Assembly: GCA_903936705.1 (NCBI GenBank)
Contig: CAIZWN010000068.1
Location: forward strand, 217,181 to 281,180
From: an uncultured Myxococcales bacterium
GTDB taxonomy: Bacteria > Myxococcota_A > UBA9042 > DTJE01
Direction of reading: 5' to 3'
DNA length: 64,000 nucleotides
The notes under the pieces are model-generated. The model was not told the DNA's origin, searched no databases, and was given only the letters and a program-made list of their open reading frames with translations. Made by a program: the position numbers and the translations under genes. Within the stretch, counting starts at the first letter, position 1; every line of letters starts with the position of its first letter. Shown here one piece after another: positions 52,286 through 64,000 of the stretch.

Positions 52286-53215
52286 ATGTTTGTATTTCTT
52301 GCCACGATTCTTCTGGTCCTGCTGGTGCCTTTGCCCGCCTTTGCTTTCGGGCCAATTGCACATGTCGATATGGGCATGGACGTGATAGCCGAGGCCGCCG
52401 GGCTTGCCTCGGCCGCGTGGTCGGTCATTCGAACCCATCGTCAGGATTTCCTGCGCGGCACTCTTGGACCGGATCGCGAGGTTGCCAAGAACCTGGCGGC
52501 CTACGAAAACCACACGCACAACTGGGATCGCGTGTTCCGGCAACTGGAGGAAGCCACGACGGACGCGCAGCGCGCCTTCTTCCTGGGTTGCCTGTGCCAT
52601 CTTGCCGCGGACGTCGTTGCCCACAACTACTTCGTGCCTCAGAAGATCGTCGAATCGCACAGGTCGCGTTTTGCGGCGCACCTGTACTGGGAAATGCGGT
52701 TCGATGCGCGGTCGCGCCGGCAGGGGGGTGAATTGGCGTTGAAGGCTTTGGGGCTGAACCGCAGAGAGCACCGGCGCTTCCTGGAAAACGTCGTGCCCGG
52801 GAACATTCTGGGCCCGCGGTTCAACGTCAGGATGACCGGTCTTGCAATGCGCGTTCAGCGCGCCATGGCGTTCCAGTCGATGGCGGCCTACGTGGACCGC
52901 GAGTCGCGCCTGGTGCTGACAGACGATCATGCGCAGGAGGTCCGGAGCCTGGCCATGGCTGCACAGATGGCAGTGGTTCACTTGTTTGGGATGGCTCCGG
53001 TGGTGTCGGTCGATGCCCGCGGCATTGACTCGCTGGAACTGGCTGGCAGGATTCGTCGTCAACTGAAGGATCTGGTACGCCGCCACGGCGAGCCGAACCA
53101 CGAGGCCCGCATGATCGTCGCGGGCAGCAGGGAACACTTTCGCGCCAACCTGGCTGGACTGGGTCCAACGTCCGGGGGGGCAGGCCGATTCGGGGCTGGT
53201 GGCGGCACCCGCTAG
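52286..53215 (+). CDS. Exported zinc-dependent phospholipase C-like protein
   Basis: The 309-residue protein starts at ATG 52286 with GGGAGG upstream. The signal peptide spans about 1-20 (ends AFAF). The mature part begins with FGPIAHVDMGMDVI and has NHTHNWDRVFRQL, then FFLGCLCHLAADVVAHNYF, the His/Asp-rich helices of the zinc-dependent phospholipase C family, which splits phospholipids or is used as a surface hydrolase. All ligands cannot be assigned by eye. The C-terminal tail is Gly-rich. It is separated from recR by 42 bp and may be read from the same message. Confidence 0.78.
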   Translation: MFVFLATILLVLLVPLPAFAFGPIAHVDMGMDVIAEAAGLASAAWSVIRTHRQDFLRGTLGPDREVAKNLAAYENHTHNWDRVFRQLEEATTDAQRAFFLGCLCHLAADVVAHNYFVPQKIVESHRSRFAAHLYWEMRFDARSRRQGGELALKALGLNRREHRRFLENVVPGNILGPRFNVRMTGLAMRVQRAMAFQSMAAYVDRESRLVLTDDHAQEVRSLAMAAQMAVVHLFGMAPVVSVDARGIDSLELAGRIRRQLKDLVRRHGEPNHEARMIVAGSREHFRANLAGLGPTSGGAGRFGAGGGTR

Positions 53216-53235
53216 CCAGTGGAAGAACGTCGTGC

Positions 53236-54012
53236 CTACTTGTGCTTTCGCCAGTCGGGGCCGTCAACCTTGTGGAAGTCGCACATTTCGCGCAATCGTG
53301 AGTAGATTCGGTCGTCGATTCGGTCCACCAGTCTGGCCGCAGCTGAATCAGGGCTCGACGGAGCATCTGTGACGTCGAAGTTCGTGGTCGCTAGGATCGT
53401 CTTTTGAGCGTTGTACCGGCGGCTGACCAACTGGTCCAGGACAGATATCTCCCACTCGGAGGCTCGGCCCTTGCCCAGTTCGTCGATAACCAGGACGTCG
53501 ACATCGACCAGCGGCCCCAGTATCGCGTCCTCGCTGCGGTTCGCGCCGTACGCGGCCTTCAGGTCAGACAGCAGGTGGAAGAAGTCCTGGAACCGCGCCG
53601 TATAGCCGCGTTCGAGGGTGAAGTAGTTCAGCAGCCCGCATGCCAGATGCGTCTTTCCAGTTCCGGGAGGTCCCCACAGCAGCAGCCCGCGGTTGCCCGG
53701 GCGATATGCCTGCCGGAACCGCTTCAGGTGAGCCTTCACCTCGGCCTGGGTACCGCCCTTGTTCTCATAGGTTTCGACCAGGCAGCCCTTCATTCGCGCA
53801 GGAACGCCGGCCTCGTTATAACGCGACACATGCCGGCGCAGGTGGCGACAGTCGCACGGGTGCGACACCGGCCGTCCGTCGGTCAACTCCATCCACCAGC
53901 CGGTGTCCGTACACTTCGGGCACGGCGATCGGCATGGGCAGACCTGCGCAACAGCCTTTTCCCCATCGCCCTGGATGAGATAGCCGCGATCGGCGCACTT
54001 GCCGCAGTTCAT
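53236..54012 (-). CDS. DnaC/IstB-like AAA+ ATPase (candidate helicase loader)
   Basis: The 258-residue protein has an N-terminal Cys array: C3, C6, C25, C27, C31, C34, C53 and C55, likely two zinc sites. It is followed by an AAA+ domain with Walker A GPPGTGKT (114-121), Walker B VLVIDE (173-178) and sensor ILATTNFDV. This is the DnaC/DnaI/IstB-type architecture; with no transposase nearby a replicative helicase loader is more likely than IstB. The start overlaps the stop of the upstream 248-residue gene (ATGA). It is the last gene of a gyrB-led group, which supports a replication role. Confidence 0.85.
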   Translation of the reverse strand: MNCGKCADRGYLIQGDGEKAVAQVCPCRSPCPKCTDTGWWMELTDGRPVSHPCDCRHLRRHVSRYNEAGVPARMKGCLVETYENKGGTQAEVKAHLKRFRQAYRPGNRGLLLWGPPGTGKTHLACGLLNYFTLERGYTARFQDFFHLLSDLKAAYGANRSEDAILGPLVDVDVLVIDELGKGRASEWEISVLDQLVSRRYNAQKTILATTNFDVTDAPSSPDSAAARLVDRIDDRIYSRLREMCDFHKVDGPDWRKHK

Positions 54013-54755
54013 CCTATCCCCCCGATCGGACCCTTGCGTGCGTGTTCAAGAGCGGCTTCCAGCAAACTGCCATAGCCGCATTCGTCGGCGGCGGCCTTCC
54101 TGCGCTGGGCCAATTCCAGATCGGCCCTGGCATCGACACCGGCACCGCGGCGTCGCGCGTCCTCGACCATTGCGCTGACGCGTTCCTCAACCAGCGACCT
54201 GGTTTCGGGCGCCGCGGCGGCCAGCAGGCCCGCAAGAATATCGTCGTCCAGCGCCTCCAGCTCCTCGACCATCGATCGGTTGGCCGGCACCGCGCGCAAT
54301 CGGTCAAGGGCCTTAACCCAGACATCCCGAACGGCAGTGTCTGTTGCCGCGTCACGCCTTGCTTCCAGCCAATCGAGCGCCGATTTGCCCAGACCGCCCG
54401 ACAGATTGGCGGCCAGCGCGACGGTCCCGGCCCCTGCCGCCGATGGCGTGGGCACCGACATCACGCGTCCCTGTTCGACCGCGCGCCGGTACGTGGCGAA
54501 TTCGGCCTCGACGAAGGTGCGATAGTATCGCAGGACGGTTGGTAAAGGGGCCGAAGGTTCGGAGGTCGCCAGAAATCGGCGCACGCCCTCGGCGACCCCT
54601 CGGCGCACGATGTCTTCTGGCACGCCCCGGTGCTGCCAGTCCCTAAGGACGTCGATGTCCCCGGAACGCAGCGCCAGTCCCTTGCGCGTCAAATTCAGGA
54701 AGCAGGCCTCAAGGCGTTCCAGTGGTTCGCGGCGATCGACGTCGGGCGGTTCCAT
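54009..54755 (-). CDS. Conserved-looking protein of unknown function between gyrB and the DnaC-like gene
   Basis: The 248-residue protein starts at ATG 54755, two bases after the gyrB stop, with TAGGA upstream; its end overlaps the next start (ATGA). It is mainly helical and charged. The N-terminal pattern SGDIDVLRDWQHRGVPEDIVRRGVAEGVRRF (residues about 24-54, split here as SGDIDVLRDWQHRGVPED and IVRRGVAEGVRRF) resembles helical segments of replication-initiation helpers of DnaD/DnaB type, but the match is not firm. A middle Ala/Pro/Gly stretch (about 90-115) separates two helical halves. No Cys or transmembrane segment is seen. A partner of the DnaC-like ATPase is inferred from coupling. Confidence 0.65.
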   Translation of the reverse strand: MEPPDVDRREPLERLEACFLNLTRKGLALRSGDIDVLRDWQHRGVPEDIVRRGVAEGVRRFLATSEPSAPLPTVLRYYRTFVEAEFATYRRAVEQGRVMSVPTPSAAGAGTVALAANLSGGLGKSALDWLEARRDAATDTAVRDVWVKALDRLRAVPANRSMVEELEALDDDILAGLLAAAAPETRSLVEERVSAMVEDARRRGAGVDARADLELAQRRKAAADECGYGSLLEAALEHARKGPIGGIG

Positions 54756-54757
54756 TC

Positions 54758-58971
<4,214 letters not shown>

Positions 58972-58975
<4 letters not shown>

Positions 58976-60135
58976 ATTTTGATTTCGCGCTGCAGTTGTT
59001 CCCGGACTTTGCGGACTGGCAGCCCCAAAGCCGCTGCCAGCCGTCGGACGTCGTCGGACTCCAGGGACACGTTCGAGACCGCCGCCCCATAAAAAGCCAC
59101 CTTCACGCGAACATCGCCCAGCGACGTCGGGATTGTCCTGATTTCGTATGGCAATTTAACGCGTTGCAGTGCCGACATGCGCAGCCCGATTGTCGTGGAT
59201 TCAGCAAAGAAGGCGGCCGAAACTGCATCGCGCTGAGCCTCGGTAGCTATCGCGCAAACGGTCCATGCTGGCCGCCCCTTTTTCATCACGATCGGTTCCG
59301 ACCAGGCATCCTTTGCGCCTGCGGTGAAAAGCGCATCGACCAGTACCGACACGCCTTCCGGCGTCAGGTCGTCAAGGTTCGCGGCAATCTCCCATTCGAC
59401 CGGTGAGGCCGGAGCATCCTCTATGCCGACCAGCACACGGACGCAGTTTGGCCGCCCGTCCGGCCATTTCTTTGTCCCGAATCCGACCCCGGTCTGCAGC
59501 AGGCGCATCGGAGGTGGCGGGCCGCCCGGGGAACCCAGGCTGACGCAGATCGCCGCTCCGGTCGGCGTGACGAACTCGCCTTCCACGTCCACTCCATAGA
59601 CGGGAAAACCCGATAGTACCTCCAGGGTCGCTGGGGCCGGCACCGGCAGAAGACCGTGCCGGGTGTGAACCGTTCCGCGAGTCAGGGGCAACGGGGACGC
59701 CAGGACACGTTCGATACCCAGCGAGTGCAAAGCCGCCGCAACGCCGACTATGTCAGCAATGGAATCCAGTGCTCCGACCTCGTGGAAATGGACCTGGTCC
59801 AACGGTACGGCGTGGACCTTGCCCTCGGCGACTGCGAGGCAGTCGAATATGCGACTGGCGTTTGTGCGCACTGGTTCCGGGATATCGGCCGCAGCGATCG
59901 ATGCCAGAATATCCGCCGCGGATCGGTCGTGAGCCTCGTCAGGCGCGTCGATCAGCAGGCGCAGCCCGCGCAGCCCTTCCGATACCGGAACCGTTTCGAT
60001 TGCGACATTCCGGCCGGCCACCGCGCGGACGGCTTTTCGCACAGCTTCAAGATCCGCGCCCGCATCAAGCAGGGCTGCCAGGACCATGTCGCCGGCCACT
60101 CCGGCAGGGCAGTCAAGATAGGCAATGTGCCGCAT
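58972..60135 (-). CDS. larC: Nickel-pincer cofactor biosynthesis protein LarC
   Basis: The 387-residue protein begins with the conserved YLDCPAGVAGDMVLAALLDAG. It inserts nickel into the dithiocarboxylated nucleotide to finish the nickel-pincer cofactor, in a CTP-dependent reaction. VHFHEVGALDSIADIVG and TPTGAAICVSL are typical LarC1 parts, and the C-terminal half (VKLPYEIRTIPTSLGDVRVK) is LarC2, so both halves are in one frame without the programmed frameshift known from Lactobacillus. The start overlaps the larB stop (TGATG). LarE and the lactate racemase LarA are not in the window. Confidence 0.93.
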
Positions 60136-60914
60136 CAGCGCGCCTCCAGGTCAGTCGGACGTTTGCGGTTTATCAGCGCCGCCGCAACGCCGGCACCATA
60201 GCCGTTATCGATGTTGACCACTGTCACCCCGCCGGCGCAGGAATTCAGCATTGCCAGCAAGGCCGCAATGCCCCCGAATGATGCCCCGTAGCCGACCGAG
60301 GTAGGTACGGCGATGACGGGGCATGGTGCCAGCCCGGCAACCACGCTGGGAAGAGCGCCTTCCATGCCGGCGACCACGATGGCGACGGTAGCCCGCTGCA
60401 GGGCCTCAAGGTGTGGTATCAATCGATGCAGGCCGGCCACGCCCACGTCGAATCCGCGGATCACCCGGTTGCCCATGAACTCGGCCGTGACGGCAGCCTC
60501 AAGCGCCACGGGGACGTCGGCGGTTCCGGCGCTAAGCACCAGAACTTCGCCACGGCCTTTGTCCACGAACGGTTGCTTGCGGATTACGGCGGTGCGCCCG
60601 GACTCGGAATGTTCGATGGTCTCGCCTGGAAACCTTTCCCTCAGCACCAGGATGCGTTCGGGCGCCAGGCGCGTGACCAGAACGTCGCCACCCGCGGAAA
60701 TTGCGGCCTCGACGGCGTCACCAAGCTGACCGTCGGATTTCCTTTCGGCAAAAATCGCTTCCGCCACGCCACGTCGCAAAGGCCTGTCGGCGTCGAACGC
60801 CACGTCGCCGATCCGCCGGATGCCGAAGTCGCGCAGGGTTGCCACGGCTTCGTCAGTCCCGGTGCGTCCTTCCCGCACGGCATCCAGAATCCCACGCAGA
60901 CAGCTTTCGTCCAT
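60135..60914 (-). CDS. larB: Nickel-pincer cofactor biosynthesis protein LarB
   Basis: The 259-residue protein starts at ATG 60914 with GGGAGG upstream. LarB carboxylates and hydrolyses nicotinic acid adenine dinucleotide, the first step of the nickel-pincer cofactor. The C-terminal half has the PurE-like fold: VLVLSAGTADVPVALEAA, IVVAGMEGALPSVVAG, VIAVPTSVGYGASFGG and VTVVNIDNGYGAGVAAA. Residues 1-110 form the usual N-terminal domain. It overlaps larC. The 132-bp gap to the divergent HD-domain gene holds the promoters. Confidence 0.93.
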   Translation of the reverse strand: MDESCLRGILDAVREGRTGTDEAVATLRDFGIRRIGDVAFDADRPLRRGVAEAIFAERKSDGQLGDAVEAAISAGGDVLVTRLAPERILVLRERFPGETIEHSESGRTAVIRKQPFVDKGRGEVLVLSAGTADVPVALEAAVTAEFMGNRVIRGFDVGVAGLHRLIPHLEALQRATVAIVVAGMEGALPSVVAGLAPCPVIAVPTSVGYGASFGGIAALLAMLNSCAGGVTVVNIDNGYGAGVAAALINRKRPTDLEAR

Positions 60915-61046
60915 TGCGTCCTCCCGCCGGGGCATTCTGCTGTTCAGGCGCAATCCTGTCAAAGGTGATTGGGCAGGCAATTCCCATGTCGTGAAGTTGT
61001 AACCCTGGCGACCTTTTGCCATCATTGGGCCTGGCTTGGCCGGTGC

Positions 61047-62231
61047 ATGATGCTTGACCCTGCAAAACTGGTGTTTGACGAAGTTGCAATCTGGGTGCCT
61101 CTCGATCATCCGGTTTCGTTGGAGCGGCTGACGGAAGGCATTGTGGGTGCCGACCAGCGCTTTATTTCGATGGCCTTTCGTCTGGCCGAGGCGTTCTACG
61201 CCAACGAGGGGCCGCGAAAGAATGGCGAGCCTGCCTTCACCCATCCCACGAACGTTGCGCTGATCCTGAAGTTGGCTGCGGCGCAACCCTATGTTATTGC
61301 TGCTGGGTTGCTGCATGACCTGCTGGAGGACATGCTGGATCGCGAGAAGGAGTCTACCGGGGAATCAGGCCCGAAGGTTGATTCGGCCTGCCGCGCGCGA
61401 TTTGCCGAGGACGTGATCAGGATTGCCGAGCGGTCGATGTTTCCCCGGTACATCGCCGAGCGTCTGGTCGAGATCACCTGGACCCTGACGCGGCACAAGG
61501 CGGATCTGTACTACAAGTCGATATCGGGCGTGTTCACCCATACCGACCCGGACGTCAGGGTTGCCGCTGCCCTGGTGAAGCTTGCCGACCGTATGCATAA
61601 CATCCAGACCATCGAAAACTATGCTGACGACGAGAAGCTCTACCAGTGCTTCAAGAATTTGTTCATCCTGAACAACGCCAAGCAGCTTGTTGTCGAGACG
61701 CGCGCCAGACGCGCCGATTCGCGCATGGTGGCGACGCTTGAGAAGATGTTCAAGAAGAACGGGAAGGCAACTTTCCAGGCGATGCTGTGCATGGTTCACA
61801 CCGCACATATCGACGACGTTCTGTTTCCGGTTGTCACGTACCTGACGATTGCCCTGCGCAAGTTCGTCCTGGAGATCCAGGGGCTGTGGAAGGTGCAGGA
61901 CGTCACGCTGGAACCTGGCGCGCCAGTCTGGAGCCTGTATCACGGCATCGTGCGAAAGTACGACAACCGTCTGCATCACGAGGACGCCGAGTACGAGGCC
62001 CAGACCGAGAGCGAACTTAACTACTTCCGATCGACGTTCGCGTCGCTTGGGCTGCCGGACGACATGCTGCGACGTGCCATCTATTACAAGGACGCCCTGG
62101 CCCTGATGGAGGTCGTGGCCTCGCTGCTGTACCGCGAGGACTACGTCATCCGGGGGTTCGAGTGCAGTCGTATGTGCAGGCGCGGTCGCAATTGCATGAA
62201 GGCCGAACCGCTGCTGGCTGCGGGGCACTAG
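61047..62231 (+). CDS. RelA/SpoT-type HD-domain protein (hydrolase part only)
   Basis: The 394-residue protein starts at ATG 61047 (second ATG 3 bases on); the ribosome-binding site is weak. The HD domain at about 35-190 keeps the SpoT-type metal and base contacts: HPTNVALIL (His66), LLHDLLED (His90-Asp91 to Asp95) and KLADRMHNIQTI (178-189). No synthetase, TGS or ACT domain follows. The C-terminal 200 residues are a helical unknown part ending in a Cys/Arg-rich segment (CSRMCRRGRNC). Hydrolysis of (p)ppGpp or another nucleotide is likely, but unproven. It is divergent from larB. Confidence 0.85.
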   Translation: MMLDPAKLVFDEVAIWVPLDHPVSLERLTEGIVGADQRFISMAFRLAEAFYANEGPRKNGEPAFTHPTNVALILKLAAAQPYVIAAGLLHDLLEDMLDREKESTGESGPKVDSACRARFAEDVIRIAERSMFPRYIAERLVEITWTLTRHKADLYYKSISGVFTHTDPDVRVAAALVKLADRMHNIQTIENYADDEKLYQCFKNLFILNNAKQLVVETRARRADSRMVATLEKMFKKNGKATFQAMLCMVHTAHIDDVLFPVVTYLTIALRKFVLEIQGLWKVQDVTLEPGAPVWSLYHGIVRKYDNRLHHEDAEYEAQTESELNYFRSTFASLGLPDDMLRRAIYYKDALALMEVVASLLYREDYVIRGFECSRMCRRGRNCMKAEPLLAAGH

Positions 62232-62322
62232 ACGGCCGGCCGGCGCGTGTAAAGGTCAAACAAACCACGAAATCCCTTTGAGAGGCCGATATCACCGGCG
62301 TTCCGGGCAAGGATCATGCGGA

Positions 62323-63717
62323 TCAGCCCTCCCCGTGCGGGTCAACCAGTCGCTTCGGGTCCAGAATGCGTTCCAGTTCCCTGGGCTCCAGCAACCCTCG
62401 TTCCTGCAGTAGCTTTCGGACCGGTATGCCGGCATGGACGGCTTCGCGGGTAAGTTCCGCGGCCTTTTCGTAACCGATCGCCGGAGTCAACGCTGTGGCG
62501 GTCGCGCCTGACATCTCGTAGTTGCGCCGGCAGACATCGACGTTCGCTCCAAGGCCCTCGAACGTCAAGGTGCGGACCTGCCGGATAGCATTCGTCATGA
62601 CCGTCAGCCCCAGGTTCAGGTCCAGCGCCATCAGCGGCATCATCACGTTCAGTTCCAGCTGGCCGGCCTGCAGCGCGAACGCGTTGGCGGTGTCCAGGCC
62701 CACCGCAAAGAACATTGCCATGGTGGCCATCTCGGGCATCGATGGATTCACCTTGCCTGGCATGATGGACGACCCTGGAGCAACCTCCGGCAGTTCGATT
62801 TCGCCCAGTCCGGTCGCCGGACCAGATCCCAACAGGCGGACGTCGTTCAGGATGCGGATCAGTTCCAGCGCAGTCGAACGCATGGCCGCCGACAGGACTC
62901 CAATCGGGCGCTGGCTTTGCATGGCTTCGCGAAGGTCTGGGTTCTGGCGCAGGGGCAGGCCGGTCAGTCGTCCCAGTTCTTCCACCACCGCCTTGCGGTA
63001 ACCCTTCATCGTGTTCAAGCCGGTCCCGACCGCCGATCCACCCAGGCCGATTTCGCAGACGGCATCGCGCCCTCTTTCGATCTCGAGCCGCTGTGCCTCG
63101 ATGGTGCTGGCCCACGCCCCTATCTCCTGGCCCAGGGTCACCGGGGCGGCATCCATCAGATGGGTGCGACCACTCTTGAAGACGCCGTCGAATTCGCGGG
63201 ATTTGGCCTCCAGCGTACCGGCCAGTAGCCCCAGTTCCTCCGAAAGCTCGCGGGCGAGGGATGCCCCGGCAATTCGCATGGCCGTGGGAAAGACGTCGTT
63301 GGTCGATTGTCCGCGGTTCACGTGGTCGTTAGGATGCACGCGGTCATAGGTGCCCAGGCCGCCGCCCAGCATCTGGTTGGCCCGGTTCGCCAGCACCTCG
63401 TTCACGTTCATGTGCAACGCAGTGCCAGCCCCCATCTGGAAAACGTCGATGGGGAACTGGTCGGGCATGGCGCCAGCCAGGATTTCATCGCATGCCACAA
63501 CTATCGCGTTGCCGGTCTCGCGGGGGATGCCTCCCAGGTCGGCGTTCACGACGGCGGCGGCCCGCTTGATCTGGACCAGCGCTCGCGTCAGGGCAGGGTG
63601 TGAACGCAACCCGCTTATCGGAAAGTTCTCGATGGCCCGTTGGGTTTGGGCTCCCCAGTAGGCGCCTTCGGGAACCTGTACAGGTCCCAGAGCGTCGTGT
63701 TCGGTTCGATTGGGCAT
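62323..63717 (-). CDS. Class II fumarase / aspartate ammonia-lyase superfamily enzyme
   Basis: The 464-residue enzyme starts at ATG 63717 (GGTGAAG upstream), matching the family N-terminus (LGPVQVPEGAYWGAQTQRAI). The signature GSSIMPGKVNPSMPEM is intact, and SGRTHLMDAAPVTLGQE and the first active-site region GAGTALHMNVNEVLANRA are present. GAGTALHMNVNEV is nearer to aspartate ammonia-lyase than to FumC, which has a TQTNMNVNEV type. I would lean to aspartase, but fumarase activity cannot be excluded from sequence alone. It is a soluble tetramer in known cases. About 90 bp separate it from the HD gene end; the start side borders the window edge. Confidence 0.88.
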   Translation of the reverse strand: MPNRTEHDALGPVQVPEGAYWGAQTQRAIENFPISGLRSHPALTRALVQIKRAAAVVNADLGGIPRETGNAIVVACDEILAGAMPDQFPIDVFQMGAGTALHMNVNEVLANRANQMLGGGLGTYDRVHPNDHVNRGQSTNDVFPTAMRIAGASLARELSEELGLLAGTLEAKSREFDGVFKSGRTHLMDAAPVTLGQEIGAWASTIEAQRLEIERGRDAVCEIGLGGSAVGTGLNTMKGYRKAVVEELGRLTGLPLRQNPDLREAMQSQRPIGVLSAAMRSTALELIRILNDVRLLGSGPATGLGEIELPEVAPGSSIMPGKVNPSMPEMATMAMFFAVGLDTANAFALQAGQLELNVMMPLMALDLNLGLTVMTNAIRQVRTLTFEGLGANVDVCRRNYEMSGATATALTPAIGYEKAAELTREAVHAGIPVRKLLQERGLLEPRELERILDPKRLVDPHGEG

Positions 63718-63771
63718 CGGCTTCACCGCATGCAGGCATTTCAATGAACGTGGGGCGAAAAGCTGCCGGAG

Positions 63772-63960
63772 TCAAGATGACGCACGGACTCGGACGAAGT
63801 GCGTATCGCAGACCCGAAGGAGATCGCCGCCGCCGCTACCCCCGGAATCCCGAACCCCTCTGAGTGATCCCCTCATAGTCAGAATGGGTCGCCGGAAGCC
63901 TCGATTGAGCCTAGACACACCTGGAATCGTCACAGGAGCTTGTGCAACGGTCGTAGTCAC
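63772..63960 (-). CDS. Possible small gene, 62 codons
   Basis: A GTG at 63960 follows a good GGAGGT site on the minus strand. The product begins MTTTVAQAPVTIPGVSRLNR and is Arg/Gly-rich with no recognised domain; it ends 54 bp before the fumarase/aspartase gene. It may be a true small protein or the remnant of a frame that continues beyond the window. Nothing else is seen in 63718-64000. Confidence 0.25.
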   Translation of the reverse strand: MTTTVAQAPVTIPGVSRLNRGFRRPILTMRGSLRGVRDSGGSGGGDLLRVCDTHFVRVRASS

Positions 63961-64000
63961 GGCTGACCTCCGGCTGGGTTCGCGACAATTTCATCGAGCA

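Noticed and set aside
53236..54012. IstB transposition helper of an insertion sequence
   Set aside because: No IstA transposase or inverted repeats nearby, and the gene is coupled to a gyrB-led group.

Overview
The window is GC-rich and densely packed, with genes on both strands. The style points to a Myxococcota-like or related deltaproteobacterial genome. Signs of this are many predicted lipoproteins with Asp/Val/Pro-rich or Cys-rich linkers behind the lipobox, a Ser/Thr kinase fused to a PilZ-like domain, a PEGA-repeat/FGE-sulfatase fusion, an ASH-domain/VWA lipoprotein and a giant Cys-repeat protein. This placement is inferred from protein style only; no rRNA gene is present. There is no phage, integrase, insertion sequence or convincing CRISPR array.

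Layout. 1-5001: 3' end of panE, a MerR-type regulator coupled to a VWA protein (with a MerR-style operator inside its promoter), and a kinase-PilZ protein. 5160-8011: tRNA-Leu(UAA), a truncated DUF1003 remnant and proBA. 8247-11771: two lipoproteins. 11782-19783: a leftward operon of a C45-like Ntn amidohydrolase, an outer-membrane barrel, a penicillin-acylase-family lipoprotein, a small Cys lipoprotein and a sphingosine-1-phosphate-lyase-like PLP enzyme, a plausible N-acyl-lipid/sphingolipid catabolic set. 19974-26718: a DUF819 permease and a 1789-residue lipoprotein with 28 + 7 Cys-rich repeats. 26789-28881: a Fic-protein remnant, a beta-propeller lipoprotein and a 28-bp direct repeat pair. 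28952-35490: tcdA, an HD-GYP protein and glgX-glgP. 35685-41866: PEGA/FGE protein, a large compound hairpin, a MazEF-type toxin-antitoxin pair and a 1078-residue ASH/VWA lipoprotein.

42074-46208 is the most unusual locus: three translationally coupled genes for a NifH-like ATPase and two divergent nitrogenase component-1-like subunits. One subunit carries an extra N-terminal region and a Gly-X-Y low-complexity insert. It does not match the standard layout of nitrogenase, Bch/Chl reductases or the other named families as far as can be judged by eye, and may be an undescribed nitrogenase-like reductase.

46404-64000 is mostly housekeeping: an FGGY kinase, an alpha/beta-hydrolase lipoprotein, tRNA-Ala(CGC) with promoter and terminator, SRP RNA (ffs) with promoter, dnaX-recR, a zinc-phospholipase-C-like protein, a gyrB / unknown / DnaC-like operon, a GAF-like-GGDEF cyclase, larC-larB, a SpoT-type HD protein and a class II fumarase/aspartase. 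Starts were chosen from ribosome-binding sites and overlaps; several 4-bp GTGA/ATGA overlaps indicate translational coupling.
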